The notes: a model not told the origin generated them from the letters alone. A DNA stretch of 64,000 nucleotides from Fuscovulum sp. (GCA_035192965.1 CP136571.1:454501-518500); one strand, 5' to 3'; positions 17,046 to 27,065 are shown, counted from the stretch's first letter. Numbers and translations are program-made.

Positions 17046-18209
17046 TCAGCGGCCGCCGATCACGCCGATATAGTCAGAGACCCAGCGGTAATAGGGCACG
17101 CAGGTATCTTCGCCCTGCGAACAGTCAGCAACCGGGGTGGTCCAGAAGCGGATCTTGTCGAAATCATCCAGACCGTTGGCGGTGCAGCCTTCCGCTGTCT
17201 GCATCCCGCGGCCATCGGTGCAGGCGGCGGGAACCGACGGGTTCGCCCCGAACCAGACCGACAGGTCGGATTGCAGGTTCGACGACAGCTGATGTTCGAA
17301 CCACATATAGGCGCAATTCGGATGTTCGCTGTCGACGTGCAGCATGGTTGTATCGGCCCAGCCCGTCGCACCTTCCTGCGGGATGGTCGAGGCGACAGGC
17401 GCCCCCCCGGCCTTGAGCAGGTTCACCTGGAACGGCCACGAACCCGAGGCGACAACGCCCTCATTCTTGAAATCGTCGATCTGGATAAAGGCGTCATGCC
17501 AATAGCGGCTGACGATTTCGCGCTGCCCACGCAGCAGGTCAAGCGCGGCCTTGTACTGATCTTCGTTCAGTTCATAGGGCGAGGTGATGCCCAGTTCCGG
17601 CTTGTGGAACATCAGGTACTGCGCGGCGTCGGCCACGTGGATCGGGCCGTCATAGGCCTGCACCCTGCCCTTGTTGGATTGGCCATCGGGCAGGTTTTGT
17701 TCTTCGAACACGACGTTCCACGAGGTCGGCGGTTCCTTGAACACCTCGGTATTGTACATCAACACGTTCGGCCCCCACATGTAGGGGACGCCATAATGCT
17801 TGCCGTCCACGACATACCAAGGTGCGTTCTGAAGACGCGTGTCGATGGTGCCCCAGGACGGGATCAGCGCAGTGTTGATCTCCTGCACGCGGTCGCCCGC
17901 GATCAGGCGAAGCGAAGCGTCACCCGATGCAGTAACAAGGTCAAAGCCGCCTTCGTTCATAAGGGCGACCATCTCATCCGAGGTGTTGGCGGTTTTGACG
18001 CTGACCTTGCAGCCGCTGGATGCCTCGAACTTCGTTACCCAGTCAAAGGCCGGATCGGTTTCGCCGCGTTCCACATAGCCTGCCCAGGCAACGATGGAGA
18101 GTTCGCCTTCCCCCGGGCCAACCTCGGTCATCTGGGCCAAGGCGGGGGTGACGGCGACGATCAGGCCAAGCGCCGTGGTGGCGGTCAGTTTCAGTGTCTT
18201 GAGTGTCAT
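17046..18209 (-). CDS. Polyamine-type ABC transporter periplasmic substrate-binding protein (PotD/PotF-like)
   Basis: I use the ATG at 18209 (gggag ribosome-binding site upstream) because it begins a clear signal peptide, MTLKTLKLTATTALGLIVAV...ALA|Q, giving 387 residues. The mature part begins with SIVAWAGYVERG and contains FDLVTASGDASLRL and HYGVPYMWGPNVLMYN, which correspond to the ligand-binding segments of PotD/PotF proteins. Several Cys residues late in the protein (ACTDGRGMQTAEGC, DCSQGEDTC) could form disulfides in the periplasm. It is the first gene of the operon, with its promoter expected in the 252-base spacer up to 18461. Confidence 0.92.
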   Translation of the reverse strand: MTLKTLKLTATTALGLIVAVTPALAQMTEVGPGEGELSIVAWAGYVERGETDPAFDWVTKFEASSGCKVSVKTANTSDEMVALMNEGGFDLVTASGDASLRLIAGDRVQEINTALIPSWGTIDTRLQNAPWYVVDGKHYGVPYMWGPNVLMYNTEVFKEPPTSWNVVFEEQNLPDGQSNKGRVQAYDGPIHVADAAQYLMFHKPELGITSPYELNEDQYKAALDLLRGQREIVSRYWHDAFIQIDDFKNEGVVASGSWPFQVNLLKAGGAPVASTIPQEGATGWADTTMLHVDSEHPNCAYMWFEHQLSSNLQSDLSVWFGANPSVPAACTDGRGMQTAEGCTANGLDDFDKIRFWTTPVADCSQGEDTCVPYYRWVSDYIGVIGGR

Positions 18210-18363
18210 GCTGAAAATCTCCCTGTGACAGTGCCGCATGCGTTGGACCGCAGGCGCGGACAGCCGGTTTACCGGTCATGGAAGCGAACGGTATTCACCT
18301 GCCGCCAATTCGCAATATCAAAACGCTGATGGGTGCATTCGGTTTTTCCGATGGGTTGACCGG

Positions 18364-18384
18364 AAAATGCCCGTTCAGCGGGCA
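18364..18384 (-). terminator. Terminator of the LysR gene at 18462
   Basis: A 6-bp stem tgcccg/cgggca with a ttcag loop (18368-18384) is followed on the minus strand by TTTT. It lies about 78 bases past the LysR stop codon and upstream of the polyamine operon. Confidence 0.6.
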
Positions 18385-18461
18385 GTGCAGACGCCTGTGC
18401 AGCAAATGGTATGCACGCAGCGCACGCTGGGCCGGAGTTTCGTTAACCAAGTGGTAAGGGT

Positions 18462-19364
18462 CTATCGGTTCGGCACGTTGCTTTGCGCCGAGCGGATGAA
18501 GTTCAGCGCGGGCGGGCTGAGCGGGGCACCGCGCCGCCAGGCAAGGCCCACTTGCACGGTGGGCAGGTCGCCCGACACATCGCGAATCTCGATCCGGTCG
18601 CCTTCCAGTGACCATGGCCGGTAGACAAGGCTGGGCAGGATCGCGAGCCCCGCCCCGGTGGCGACAAGGGAGCGGACCGCTTCGACTGATCGGGTGCGGA
18701 AGGCAACCTCGGGCTTCACCGGCAGGGCGGCGGTCAGGCGGCGGGTGCTTTCCTCGATCTCGTCCACCATAAGCTGGATCATCGGCTGGCCGGCCAACTC
18801 CTCCAGCGCGATCGCCTCTTGCTGCGCCAGCGGGTGGCCGAGCGGCAGCCAGAGCCGATAGGGCGACACCAGCAGTGTTTCGACATGCAGCGCCATCCGG
18901 TCCTTGACGGATGATGTCAGCAGAACAGCGACGTCCAGTTCCCCCCCGATCAACAGATGTTGCAGGTAGTCGCCGTTATCCTCGATCACGTTAAGATCGA
19001 CCTGTGGAAAGGCGCGGCGAAAGCGGGAAAGGATGTCGGACAGCACATATCCCGCCACCAGCGATGTGACGCCTAGGGACAACCGCCCCGTTGCGGTTTC
19101 GGCCTCATCGCGAAACGCCGTGCGGGCGGTGGCGACATCGGCCAGGATCTGGCGCGCATGGCGCAAGAAGGCGCTGCCCTTGTGCGTGATAAGCAAACCC
19201 CGCGCCTGCCGATCAAACAGGGCGACGCCCAGATCATCTTCCAGCGCACGGACAGCCTCGGTCACCGAGGATTGCGAGATGGAAAGCGCGCGGGCCGCAC
19301 CCGATACACTGCCCGCCTCGGCGGCGGCGACGAAGAACTGAAGCTGGCGGAGCGTGAAGGCCAT
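18462..19364 (-). CDS. LysR-family transcriptional regulator
   Basis: This 300-residue protein has the LysR helix-turn-helix at residues about 1-60 (FTLRQLQFFVAAAEAGSVSGAARALSIS is the recognisable start) followed by a periplasmic-binding-like effector domain (about 90-295). The spacing and length are normal. It is encoded upstream of, and in the same direction as, the polyamine operon, but a hairpin separates them, so it is probably transcribed on its own. It could regulate the polyamine genes, although LysR regulators more often sit divergent to their targets. No effector can be predicted from the sequence. Confidence 0.93.
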   Translation of the reverse strand: MAFTLRQLQFFVAAAEAGSVSGAARALSISQSSVTEAVRALEDDLGVALFDRQARGLLITHKGSAFLRHARQILADVATARTAFRDEAETATGRLSLGVTSLVAGYVLSDILSRFRRAFPQVDLNVIEDNGDYLQHLLIGGELDVAVLLTSSVKDRMALHVETLLVSPYRLWLPLGHPLAQQEAIALEELAGQPMIQLMVDEIEESTRRLTAALPVKPEVAFRTRSVEAVRSLVATGAGLAILPSLVYRPWSLEGDRIEIRDVSGDLPTVQVGLAWRRGAPLSPPALNFIRSAQSNVPNR

Positions 19365-19442
19365 GGCGTTCCGTTTTTGGCAGGCGCCGGGGGTTCACAC
19401 CCCGTCAGCCATTGGTTCTTGAACTGGTGGCGAACACAATGG

Positions 19443-19910
19443 CTAACCCCCGTGTGATGTTTGAACAGAGAAGAAGGCCGGGTCAGACAGAAGGGCAGGA
19501 TGGTGCCGGGCGACCAGGGCGGTATAGGCGGCCAGATGCGCCGGGGTGAAGTGCCCGGTTTCGGCCAGAAGATTGACAGTGCCGGGAACGCTGCCGTCTT
19601 CGGCAATCACTGGCAGGTTTGCGGCGGACCCAAGACCCATGGAGGTGATCAGCGCGTGGTCGAAAAAGACCGTGGCGAATTCGGCGGGGGTATTGGCGAC
19701 AAAGGGCTGTGCCCGGGTGATGCAGAGGTCGTACCACCCATCCCGTTCCAGCGGTTTCGTGCCATGGGCCGGGTATTCCACCGGATGTGAGGTATGCACG
19801 CGGCGAAACAGGCCCTGCGCCAGATCATGGGTCGTGATCGTGAACAGCCGCGTGCCCAGCGCGGTGCAATCCTGTTCAAGGGCGAGAAAGGCAGCTGACA
19901 TGGGAATCAT
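19443..19910 (-). CDS. GAF-like domain protein
   Basis: This 155-residue soluble protein resembles the small GAF-domain proteins annotated in Rhodobacteraceae. The segment HALITSMGLGSAANLPVIAEDGSVPGTVNLLAETGHF has the GAF core pattern (a small-molecule site closed by a glycine-rich turn). The usual catalytic cysteines of free methionine sulfoxide reductase are not evident, as only two Cys are present near residues 15 and 63. Function is unknown. The ATG at 19910 has no strong ribosome-binding site, and the ATG three codons later is an alternative. It lies 24 bases past the HPP-CBS gene and may be cotranscribed with it. Confidence 0.65.
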   Translation of the reverse strand: MIPMSAAFLALEQDCTALGTRLFTITTHDLAQGLFRRVHTSHPVEYPAHGTKPLERDGWYDLCITRAQPFVANTPAEFATVFFDHALITSMGLGSAANLPVIAEDGSVPGTVNLLAETGHFTPAHLAAYTALVARHHPALLSDPAFFSVQTSHGG

Positions 19911-19934
19911 ATCGCCATGCGCTGCGGCTGCTGT

Positions 19935-20990
19935 CTAGCCATCGCGCAGACGGGCGGCGAGAAGGGCAATCAGATCAGACCGAGTCACCAGCCCGATCAG
20001 GCGACCGTCTTCCGTGATGGGAACAGCTTGCGGATGCCCCTCTGCCAGATGATCCAAAACCTCGGCCACCGTGGCATCGGGGGGCAACGAGGGAGCCGCT
20101 GTCGCAAGATCGGCCGCAGTCAATGCCGGATCGATCAACCCGAGGAGGGCGGATTGATCCACCAGCCCCAGATAGCGGCCTGCGGCATCGGTCAGCGGCA
20201 GCGTCTTGAACCGGTGCTGGCGGAACAGATGGCCCAGTTCGGAAAACGCCGTATCTGCGCGCGCCGTGACAAGGTGGCGCGACATGATGTCTTTGGCGGT
20301 CAAGTCGCCCAGATGGCGGGTGGCGGCGTCGGAATCCGCAAGGAGGCGGGCCAGATCGCCCACGCCGATATTCGGGGCCAGGCGCAGCCTGTCCAACAGC
20401 GCCGCCAGATCCCGTGGAGCGGGGCCGGGTTTGTGATCGGGCGCAGGAGGTTGGCGAAAGGGATAGACGCGCCCGGTGGCGCGGTTCCACAGGATGCCAG
20501 CCGCGACCAGCGCGACGGTGCCTGCAAGAACAGGAGAAAGGGCAAAGACAGACCCCGGAAAATCCGGCGCGCGTGACGCCAGCACCGTGGCAAGCGCAAC
20601 CGCACCCGCCGGGGGATGAAAGGCGCGCATCGCCGCCATAGCCAGAATGGCGAGGAGGGTGGCAAGCGGGGCAGCAATGACCGGATCATCGGTTATCGTC
20701 AGCACCGCAAGGGCCGACAGTGCCGCCACGCCATTGCCGACGACCGCAGACCAAGGCTGTGCCAGCGGGCTGTTGGGAACGACAAAGATCAGGAAGGCCG
20801 TGGCGCCAAAAGGGGCGATCAGAAGGAATTGGCCCGTCGCCATGCCGGGTGCGGCAAGGTGAAGGATCGCCTCGCATATCAGCAGGCCAACCGCCGCCCC
20901 ACCGCCCGCGCGCAGGGCATCACCCCAGCGCGGGGCCGTCATGGCGGGGCCGAAGGGGCGCAGAAATTTCAGGCGGGTACCGGGCATCAT
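19935..20990 (-). CDS. HPP-family membrane protein with two CBS domains
   Basis: The N-terminal half (about 20-175) has four to five hydrophobic helices and the family signature FHPPAGAVALATV (the HPP motif). The C-terminal half (about 230-350) holds a CBS pair: DIMSRHLVTARADTAFSELGHLF...KTLPLTDAAGRYLGLVDQS and PPDATVAEVLDHLAEGHPQAVPITEDGRLIGLVTRSDL. CBS pairs bind adenosine nucleotides and would regulate the membrane part. HPP proteins have been linked to nitrite transport in plants and cyanobacteria; whether that holds here is inference. Start is the first of two adjacent ATGs. Confidence 0.88.
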   Translation of the reverse strand: MMPGTRLKFLRPFGPAMTAPRWGDALRAGGGAAVGLLICEAILHLAAPGMATGQFLLIAPFGATAFLIFVVPNSPLAQPWSAVVGNGVAALSALAVLTITDDPVIAAPLATLLAILAMAAMRAFHPPAGAVALATVLASRAPDFPGSVFALSPVLAGTVALVAAGILWNRATGRVYPFRQPPAPDHKPGPAPRDLAALLDRLRLAPNIGVGDLARLLADSDAATRHLGDLTAKDIMSRHLVTARADTAFSELGHLFRQHRFKTLPLTDAAGRYLGLVDQSALLGLIDPALTAADLATAAPSLPPDATVAEVLDHLAEGHPQAVPITEDGRLIGLVTRSDLIALLAARLRDG

Positions 20991-21060
20991 GGATCGCAGC
21001 CTGAAGGGTTTTGCCCGCCAATAACAGGGCAGAACGGACCTTTGCCCCGCTGCAACCGAC

Positions 21061-22077
21061 CTAGCCGCGCATCATGGCCAGCCGGATCAGCGCGCGTTCC
21101 ATCACCGCCATGCCCGGCGCGCGGGACGAGGAGCGCAGCGTCAGGTCGGTTTCCAGCAGATGGGCAATCGCCTCTTCCAGGCGCGGCATAGACCAGCTTT
21201 GCGCCTGACGGATCAGCGCGTCCCGGGATTTGAAAGGGATGCCGCGCATCCGCCCGATGGCCGCCGCCGCCCCGCCGGGTTCGCTGACGGCCATATGCAG
21301 CGCCCGGAAGTGCCGCATCGTCTGAATGCACAGGGTGACGGGCAGGGTGCCCTGCCCCTCAAGGCGCCGAAGCAGGGGGCCGATCTCTTGCGCCTTGCGA
21401 TCGGCCACCACGGCGATCAACTCATCAACCTCGGCCTCGATCGTGGCAGGGGCGAGCGCGGCAATCTCGGCCGGGGTCAGGGGCGTGCTGTCGCCGTGCT
21501 TGTAGAGCGCGATCTTTTCCAGGGTCTGCCGGAAATCGCCGGGATCGAGCGCGCGGCCCAGCGACATCAGGTCGGTCAGCGCCTCGCGGTCGATGGCGGC
21601 AAGGCCCGCGCGTTTCAGCGCATCCTCGATTTCCTCACGCGAGGGCGGATCGTCATAAAGGCCGATGCAATAGGCGGCGGGGTGCTTTTCAAACAGCGTC
21701 TTCAGCGCGGATTTGCCCGTCAGGCCGCCCGCAGTGACGATGATCTGCGCGTCGCCCGGCTTCCATTCCGCCAGCGCGGTGGTGATGGTGGGGGTCAGGC
21801 CATCGGCCGCCTCTTCGACAAAGGCCACGCGGGGGCCGGGGAAGAAGCCCTGCGATTTGATGGCATCCAGAAGCAGCGCGCCATCCTTGCGCAGATCGGC
21901 GGCGGGGATGCGGGTCAGCCGCATTTCGGATTCGCCATCCGGGCCGATCAGCGCGGCGATCACCTCTTGCCGCTTCAGCGCGACTCGCATCGAATCGGCG
22001 CCAAAGATCAGCAGCCCCGCCTTGCCCGGATCGGGGCGCGAGAAGTAGCGCGTCGCCTCAACCCCCTTGAGGATCAT
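21061..22077 (-). CDS. holA: DNA polymerase III subunit delta HolA
   Basis: This 338-residue protein is the clamp-loader delta subunit, which opens the beta clamp during replication. LLIFGADSMRVALKRQEVIAAL at the start is the degenerate nucleotide-binding region, and the three-domain layout and length fit HolA. IIVTAGGLTGKSALKTLFEKHPAAYCIGLY and the C-terminal collar helices (FKSRDALIRQAQSWSMPRLEEAIAHLLETDLTLRSS) are recognisable. Its start overlaps the lptE stop by ATGA. In related genomes this gene lies with leuS and lptE; a parAB pair often follows, but here an HPP-CBS gene comes next. Confidence 0.93.
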   Translation of the reverse strand: MILKGVEATRYFSRPDPGKAGLLIFGADSMRVALKRQEVIAALIGPDGESEMRLTRIPAADLRKDGALLLDAIKSQGFFPGPRVAFVEEAADGLTPTITTALAEWKPGDAQIIVTAGGLTGKSALKTLFEKHPAAYCIGLYDDPPSREEIEDALKRAGLAAIDREALTDLMSLGRALDPGDFRQTLEKIALYKHGDSTPLTPAEIAALAPATIEAEVDELIAVVADRKAQEIGPLLRRLEGQGTLPVTLCIQTMRHFRALHMAVSEPGGAAAAIGRMRGIPFKSRDALIRQAQSWSMPRLEEAIAHLLETDLTLRSSSRAPGMAVMERALIRLAMMRG

Positions 22078-22586
22078 TGCGCCAGCGTGGGGGCGACGGC
22101 GAGCAGGCGGGTCATCACCTGATCAGCCAGCATCACCGAAAGACGGCGCGCGGCGTCATCCTCGGCGGCAAGTCCCGCAACCGTGGTGCCGGTGGCGGAC
22201 CATGAGGTGAAGCCGTTCACCTCACCCCCGGCCACGCGGGCACCGGTGGTGCGGCTGGTCAGCGACCACGTGGCCGTGCCGCGCAGGGTATAACGGGTGG
22301 TTTCATTCGCCGCGGTGATGCCGCCCGACTGGCGGGTGGCGGAAATGGCATAGCCAAGGTCATAGGCCGCAGCCTCGGCCCGGCCAAGGCGCGTTTCCAG
22401 ACGGGCGACGAAATCGAAATCGGATTTGGTCACCGGTGCCTGCACCGCCACCCGCCCGCGCAGCGCGCCGGCCCCGCCGTCTGGCCCATAGGCAGGCGTG
22501 AACCCGCAGGCTGCAAGCGGCAGGGCGGCAAGGCCGATCAGGAACAGGCGGCGGCCAGACGACGACCTTGGATCAGACAACGACAT
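22074..22586 (-). CDS. lptE: LPS-assembly lipoprotein LptE
   Basis: This 170-residue protein has a lipoprotein signal ([16 protein letters not shown], lipobox LAAC, lipidated Cys at residue 27) followed by [10 protein letters not shown], the usual LptE start after the Cys. LptE plugs the LptD barrel in the outer membrane and guides LPS insertion. The rest is a short alpha-beta domain rich in Thr/Ala. It overlaps leuS by 14 bases upstream and holA by four bases downstream, a gene order common in alphaproteobacteria. Assignment rests on the lipobox, size, and conserved neighbours. Confidence 0.9.
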   Translation of the reverse strand: MSLSDPRSSSGRRLFLIGLAALPLAACGFTPAYGPDGGAGALRGRVAVQAPVTKSDFDFVARLETRLGRAEAAAYDLGYAISATRQSGGITAANETTRYTLRGTATWSLTSRTTGARVAGGEVNGFTSWSATGTTVAGLAAEDDAARRLSVMLADQVMTRLLAVAPTLAQ

Positions 22587-25128
22587 TGATGATGCGCCCC
22601 GGGACGACGATGATCTTCTTCACCGGCTGCCCGGCAAGGAACTTAATCACAGCATCATCCGCCAGCGCGATCTTTTCAACCTCAGACGCGGGCATGTCCT
22701 TGGGAACGGTGATTTCCGCCCGCCGCTTGCCGTTGATCTGGATGGGCAGGGTGACCGAATCGTCCACCAGCAGGGCCGGGTCGGCCTTGGGCCATGCGGA
22801 TTGCGTCACCAGCCCTGCCCCGCCCAGCATCGACCAGACTTCTTCGGCCAGATGCGGTGTCATTGGTTGCATCAGTTGGGACAGCGTCAGCATGGCTTCG
22901 CGCCGCGCAGCCGATCCGGCCTGCGAGCGCTGCAAGGTGTTGGTGAATTCGTACAGTTTGGCGATGGCCTTGTTGAAGGCGAATCCTTCGATGCCCTTGG
23001 TCACCTCATCCACTGCGCGGGCGGTGGCGCGGGCAAGGGCGGTGTCTTCCTCCGGGTGCGCCGGGGCGTTGCCCTGTGCGATGTCATCGGCAATCCGCCA
23101 GACGCGGTTCAGGTGTTTATAGGCGGCCTCGGCCCCCGATGCCGTCCATTCGACATCACGTTCCGGCGGGCTGTCCGACATCACGAACCAGCGCGCTGTA
23201 TCGGCCCCAAATTGCGCGATGATATTCATCGGATCGACAACGTTCTTCTTGGATTTCGACATCTTGGCCGAAGGGATCACCTCCACCGCCGTGCCATCCT
23301 TCAGCGTTGCCCCGGAGTCGGAGCGGATGATGTCTTCGGGCAGGTGATAGACGGGGCGGCTATTGGCATCCCGCGTCATATAGATCTCATGCGTCACCAT
23401 GCCTTGGGTGAACAGCGCGTTGAAGGGTTCCACCGCCTTATGCGGCAGATGCCCGGTCTTGTGCATCGCGCGGGCGAAGAAGCGGGAATAGAGCAGGTGC
23501 AGGATCGCGTGTTCGATGCCGCCGATGTACTGGTCGACGTTCATCCAGTAGGCCGCATCTTCGGCATCCGTGGGCGTGGCTGCGTGCGGGCTGGTGAAGC
23601 GCGCATAATACCAGGACGAATCGACAAAGGTATCCATCGTGTCCGTCTCGCGCCGCGCAGCAGCGCCGCATTTCGGGCAGGTGCAGGTGCGCCAGGTGGG
23701 ATGGCGGTCCAGCGGGTTGCCGGGGATATCAAAGGTCACATCGTCGGGCAGGGTGACGGGCAGATTGGCCTTTGCTTCCGGCACCACGCCGCAGGTGGCG
23801 CAATGGATGACCGGGATTGGGCAGCCCCAATAGCGTTGGCGCGAAATGCCCCAGTCGCGGAGGCGGAACTTGGTGACGCCTTTGCCGTAGCCATGGGTTT
23901 CGGCATGGGCAATGGCTGCAGCGATGGCCGCTTCGCCGGTTTGCACCGTTTCCCCGGCGAAACCACGGACATAAGTCACGCGTTCGGATTTCATCGGCAC
24001 AAAAGCCTCGGTCAGCTGGGCGTCAGCGGCCCCTTCAGCCACGAAAACTGCATCGATGGGCAGGCCGTATTTGGTGGCGAAGTCGAAATCGCGCTGATCA
24101 TGCGCCGGGCAGCCAAAGATGGCCCCGGTGCCGTAATCCATCAGGATGAAATTGGCGATCCAGACCGGCAATTCCCATGACGGATCAAGCGGATGCTTCA
24201 CCCGGATGCCCGTGTCATAGCCGATCTTTTCTGCTGTCTCGATCTCTTCCGCCGAGGTGCCACCCTTGCGGCATTGCGCGACAAAGGCCGCTACGGCCGG
24301 ATCACCTTCCAGCGCCTTGGCCAGCGGGTGATCGGCGGAGATGGCGGCAAAGCTTGCACCCATCAGCGTGTCGGGGCGGGTGGTATAGACCTCTAGCTTA
24401 TCAAACCCGGCAGGCGCACCCACGGTGTCAAAGGCAAACTGCAAGCCGCGCGATTTGCCGATCCAGTTCGCCTGCATCAGGCGCACCTTTTCGGGCCAGT
24501 CGGTCAACCCGTCCAGCGCGTTCAGTAGTTCTTCGGAATAGTCGGAGATTTTGAAGAACCACTGCGTCAGTTCGCGCCGTTCCACGGCCGCGCCGGACCG
24601 CCAGCCCTTGCCGTCGATCACTTGCTCGTTCGCCAGAACGGTCATGTCGACCGGGTCCCAGTTCACCACGGCGTTCTTGCGGTAGATCAGGCCCGCTTCC
24701 ATCATGTCGATGAACATGGCCTGCTGCTGGCCGTAGTATTCCGGGTCGCAGGTGGCAAATTCGCGCGACCAGTCGATCGACAGGCCCAGCGGCTTCATCT
24801 GCGCCTTCATGTCGGCGATGTTGCCATAGGTCCAGGTCTTGGGGTGGCCGCCGCGTTCCATCGCGGCGTTTTCCGCAGGCATCCCAAAGGCATCCCAGCC
24901 CATCGGGTGCAGGACGGAATACCCCGCCGCCGCCTTTTGCCGGGCCACCACATCTCCCATAGTGTAGTTGCGGACATGGCCCATGTGGATGCGCCCTGAT
25001 GGGTAGGGGAACATCTCTAGCACATAGTATTTCGGCTTGGCTGGATCGCGCCGCGCCGTGAAGGCCCCGGCCTGATCCCAGGCGGATTGCCATTTCGGTT
25101 CGGTCACAGCGGGTTCGTAGCGCGACAT
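22573..25128 (-). CDS. leuS: Leucyl-tRNA synthetase LeuS
   Basis: This 851-residue class I aminoacyl-tRNA synthetase charges tRNA-Leu. The HIGH-type motif is [18 protein letters not shown] (about 42-59), the KMSKS loop is [14 protein letters not shown], and the editing domain (about 225-415) is present, with [15 protein letters not shown] as the typical editing-domain end. A zinc-site stretch (CPKCGAAAR) is visible in the connective region ([11 protein letters not shown]). Length is normal. It is the first gene of the leuS-lptE-holA operon. Confidence 0.98.
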   Translation of the reverse strand: MSRYEPAVTEPKWQSAWDQAGAFTARRDPAKPKYYVLEMFPYPSGRIHMGHVRNYTMGDVVARQKAAAGYSVLHPMGWDAFGMPAENAAMERGGHPKTWTYGNIADMKAQMKPLGLSIDWSREFATCDPEYYGQQQAMFIDMMEAGLIYRKNAVVNWDPVDMTVLANEQVIDGKGWRSGAAVERRELTQWFFKISDYSEELLNALDGLTDWPEKVRLMQANWIGKSRGLQFAFDTVGAPAGFDKLEVYTTRPDTLMGASFAAISADHPLAKALEGDPAVAAFVAQCRKGGTSAEEIETAEKIGYDTGIRVKHPLDPSWELPVWIANFILMDYGTGAIFGCPAHDQRDFDFATKYGLPIDAVFVAEGAADAQLTEAFVPMKSERVTYVRGFAGETVQTGEAAIAAAIAHAETHGYGKGVTKFRLRDWGISRQRYWGCPIPVIHCATCGVVPEAKANLPVTLPDDVTFDIPGNPLDRHPTWRTCTCPKCGAAARRETDTMDTFVDSSWYYARFTSPHAATPTDAEDAAYWMNVDQYIGGIEHAILHLLYSRFFARAMHKTGHLPHKAVEPFNALFTQGMVTHEIYMTRDANSRPVYHLPEDIIRSDSGATLKDGTAVEVIPSAKMSKSKKNVVDPMNIIAQFGADTARWFVMSDSPPERDVEWTASGAEAAYKHLNRVWRIADDIAQGNAPAHPEEDTALARATARAVDEVTKGIEGFAFNKAIAKLYEFTNTLQRSQAGSAARREAMLTLSQLMQPMTPHLAEEVWSMLGGAGLVTQSAWPKADPALLVDDSVTLPIQINGKRRAEITVPKDMPASEVEKIALADDAVIKFLAGQPVKKIIVVPGRIINVVV

Positions 25129-25205
25129 TCTTTGTCCCCAAGCATTCGGATGCGCGCGTTATACAAGGCGCGCGGCCAAGGTCCAGTGATCGCGGGTAAA
25201 ACCCC

Positions 25206-25763
25206 TTAGAGGTTGGCGTCCTGAATGCGCAACTGCCGCGCGCGGGTCAGGATTGCATCCTCGATGGCGCGCACAGTGCCCGGATCAACCGCGCCACCGC
25301 CCGAAGATTGCAGCGCCACCTTAAGACTGCGCGCATCCAGCGCCGGGTCTTGCACATAGATCGTCGCCCGATAGGCGCGGCCACCGCCCGGAGGGGTGCC
25401 GAAGCCGGTCACGATCACGCCCGTAAAGGGATCCACCGATTCGATGGGGAGGAAATTGAGCACGTCCTGCGCCGCGACCCAGAGGTACTTGTTCACTTCG
25501 ACCGTCGTGTTCGGATCGGCACCGTTGCGGAACAGATCAAGGATGGACGACCGGTTCGTCTGTTCGCCCGATGCGCGTTCCAGCGCCGCGCGCTGGGCCA
25601 GCGCCCGCTCGCGCCGGTCTGCTGTCGCCTCGGACGGGATGGACGGCTCGGCGTTGCGGCGGAACAATCCGCTGTCGCCGCTGGCGATCCCGGTCCCGCA
25701 GGCCGATACAGAGATGAGCATGCCGCCAATCAGCGCGACCTGTGCCAAGCGATGCAGGTTCAT
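25206..25763 (-). CDS. DUF3576-type lipoprotein
   Basis: The start MNLHRLAQVALIGGMLIS gives 185 residues and is preceded by a purine-rich site (gggggac); an upstream in-frame ATG adds 64 unrelated residues. The signal ends in SVSACG, a lipobox, so the protein is a lipoprotein. The body (VNKYLWVAAQDVLNFLPIESVDPFTGVIVTGFG, then RATIYVQDPALDARSLKVALQ) matches the DUF3576 family, found in alphaproteobacteria next to leuS. Function is unknown; an envelope role is likely from its location. It is upstream of leuS in the same direction, separated by 77 bases. Confidence 0.87.
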   Translation of the reverse strand: MNLHRLAQVALIGGMLISVSACGTGIASGDSGLFRRNAEPSIPSEATADRRERALAQRAALERASGEQTNRSSILDLFRNGADPNTTVEVNKYLWVAAQDVLNFLPIESVDPFTGVIVTGFGTPPGGGRAYRATIYVQDPALDARSLKVALQSSGGGAVDPGTVRAIEDAILTRARQLRIQDANL

Positions 25764-26079
25764 CCAGTCCCCCGTTAGCCTTTGATCGCTGTCTAGCCCA
25801 CCGTTTCCGGCGTGCCAAGGCTTTTCCCCCATCCGCCGCCGCACTGCGTGCCTACACTGAGTGCGCTTGCGGAAAGCAGCCCATTGATCCGGCAATCCGG
25901 CACCGCCCAAGGCCTTGTGCGGCGGGCAAATATGACTGTGGCAAGACTGCACCACGGATTTGAGGTTTAAGTTTCGTTAATGCTCCATCGTTGCAATCTG
26001 GGGCCGTAAGATTGATTAACAGTCCATCCCCACCCCGGATTCCCCTGGGTTGGGTTCCTTAAGATAACGAGGGAAAACG
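25764..26079 (+). promoter_or_regulatory. Upstream region of porin 1
   Basis: This 316-base spacer lies between the start of the DUF3576 lipoprotein gene (minus strand) and porin 1 (plus strand). The half next to the porin is AT-richer than its surroundings and holds the 15-bp motif described separately, a second TTAA site near 26016 and the porin ribosome-binding site (gaggga). I see no reading frame with recognisable homology in it. Confidence 0.6.
25966..25980 (+). promoter_or_regulatory. TTAA-N6-TTAAT motif upstream of porin 1
   Basis: The sequence ttaagtttcgttaat ends 99 bases before the porin 1 ATG. Thirteen of 15 bases are identical to a motif 90 bases before the porin 2 ATG. It resembles paired CtrA half-sites (TTAA), but with six instead of seven bases between halves, so the binding protein is unknown. 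Confidence 0.5.
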
Positions 26080-27042
26080 ATGAAAAAGATTCTTCTTGCA
26101 ACGACGATGCTCGTTGGTGGCGCATCGATCGCCGCAGCCGAAGTGACCGTGTCGGGTACCGCCCGTATGGGTGTCATCTCGAACTTCTCTGATGGTGTTG
26201 TTGGCAACGGCGACGAGAGCGAACTGTCCTTCAGCTCGCGCGTTCGTGTTATCTTCACCCTGTCGGGCGAAACCGACTCGGGCCTGTCGTTCGGCGCTTC
26301 GATCCGCGCTGACAACGCTGCAGCCGGCAACCAGGGTGACGCTGGCGAAGTGTTCGTTTCGGGCGCATTCGGCAAGCTGTCGATGGGCGACGTTGACGGC
26401 GCTGCGCAAATGGCAACCGGCCACGTGGCTGGCGTTGGCTACACCGGCCTGAGCGACCTGAACGAGTCGACCTTCCTGGGCGCTGGCACCGGTGCAACCG
26501 ACCCGACCGCTCTGTACGAGTACTCGGCCGGCGACTTCACCTTCTATCTGTCGGCCGCGAACCCGCGTCCGGTGGTTGTTGGCGCAACCGTCACGTCTGA
26601 TCTGACCGCGATCGCTCTCGGTGCCAAGTACACCTTCGGTGACTACACCGTTGGTCTGGGCTACGAAAACCTGCAGGGCTACACCGGCGCTGCTGTTGCT
26701 CTGCCCTTCCCGGACAACACCGATGTCGACCACATCGTCCTGAAGCTGTCGGCTAACGTCGCTGGTTTCAACGTGCAGGGCCTCATCGGCCAGGCTGACG
26801 GCACGCTGGGCGGCGCTGTTCTGGACAACGCCAAGCAGTACGCAATGTCGGTTGGTTACACCGTCGATGCGATCTCCGGCACCGCGTTCTACACGGATGA
26901 CTCGGACCTGGGCGGCACCACCGCTTACGGCCTGGGCGCTTCCTACGACCTCGGCGGCGGCGCTGCTCTGGTTGGTGGTATCTCCAAGGACCACGACCGC
27001 AACGAGTCGGCCTACGACCTCGGCATCACGATGTCGTTCTGA
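26080..27042 (+). CDS. Rhodobacter-type outer-membrane porin, copy 1
   Basis: This 320-residue protein has a signal peptide (MKKILLATTMLVGGASIAAA|E) and then EVTVSGTARMGVISNF, the first strand of the 16-stranded alphaproteobacterial porin barrel. Beta-strand alternation and glycine/aromatic girdles run throughout, and the last residues YDLGITMSF end in Phe, the outer-membrane assembly signal. It would form a trimeric general diffusion pore. Codon choice is strongly biased to a small set (ggc, gct, acc, aac, tcg), a sign of high expression. It is closely related to the porin at 29523, sharing long identical stretches such as GKLSMGDVDGAAQMATGHVA. A terminator follows. Confidence 0.95.
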   Translation: MKKILLATTMLVGGASIAAAEVTVSGTARMGVISNFSDGVVGNGDESELSFSSRVRVIFTLSGETDSGLSFGASIRADNAAAGNQGDAGEVFVSGAFGKLSMGDVDGAAQMATGHVAGVGYTGLSDLNESTFLGAGTGATDPTALYEYSAGDFTFYLSAANPRPVVVGATVTSDLTAIALGAKYTFGDYTVGLGYENLQGYTGAAVALPFPDNTDVDHIVLKLSANVAGFNVQGLIGQADGTLGGAVLDNAKQYAMSVGYTVDAISGTAFYTDDSDLGGTTAYGLGASYDLGGGAALVGGISKDHDRNESAYDLGITMSF

Positions 27043-27065
27043 TCTGATCAGAATTGATCTGAGGG

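Noticed and set aside
22498..24180. Long plus-strand frame opposite leuS
   Set aside because: It is the shadow of leuS, with an Arg/His/Gly-rich composition and no homology.
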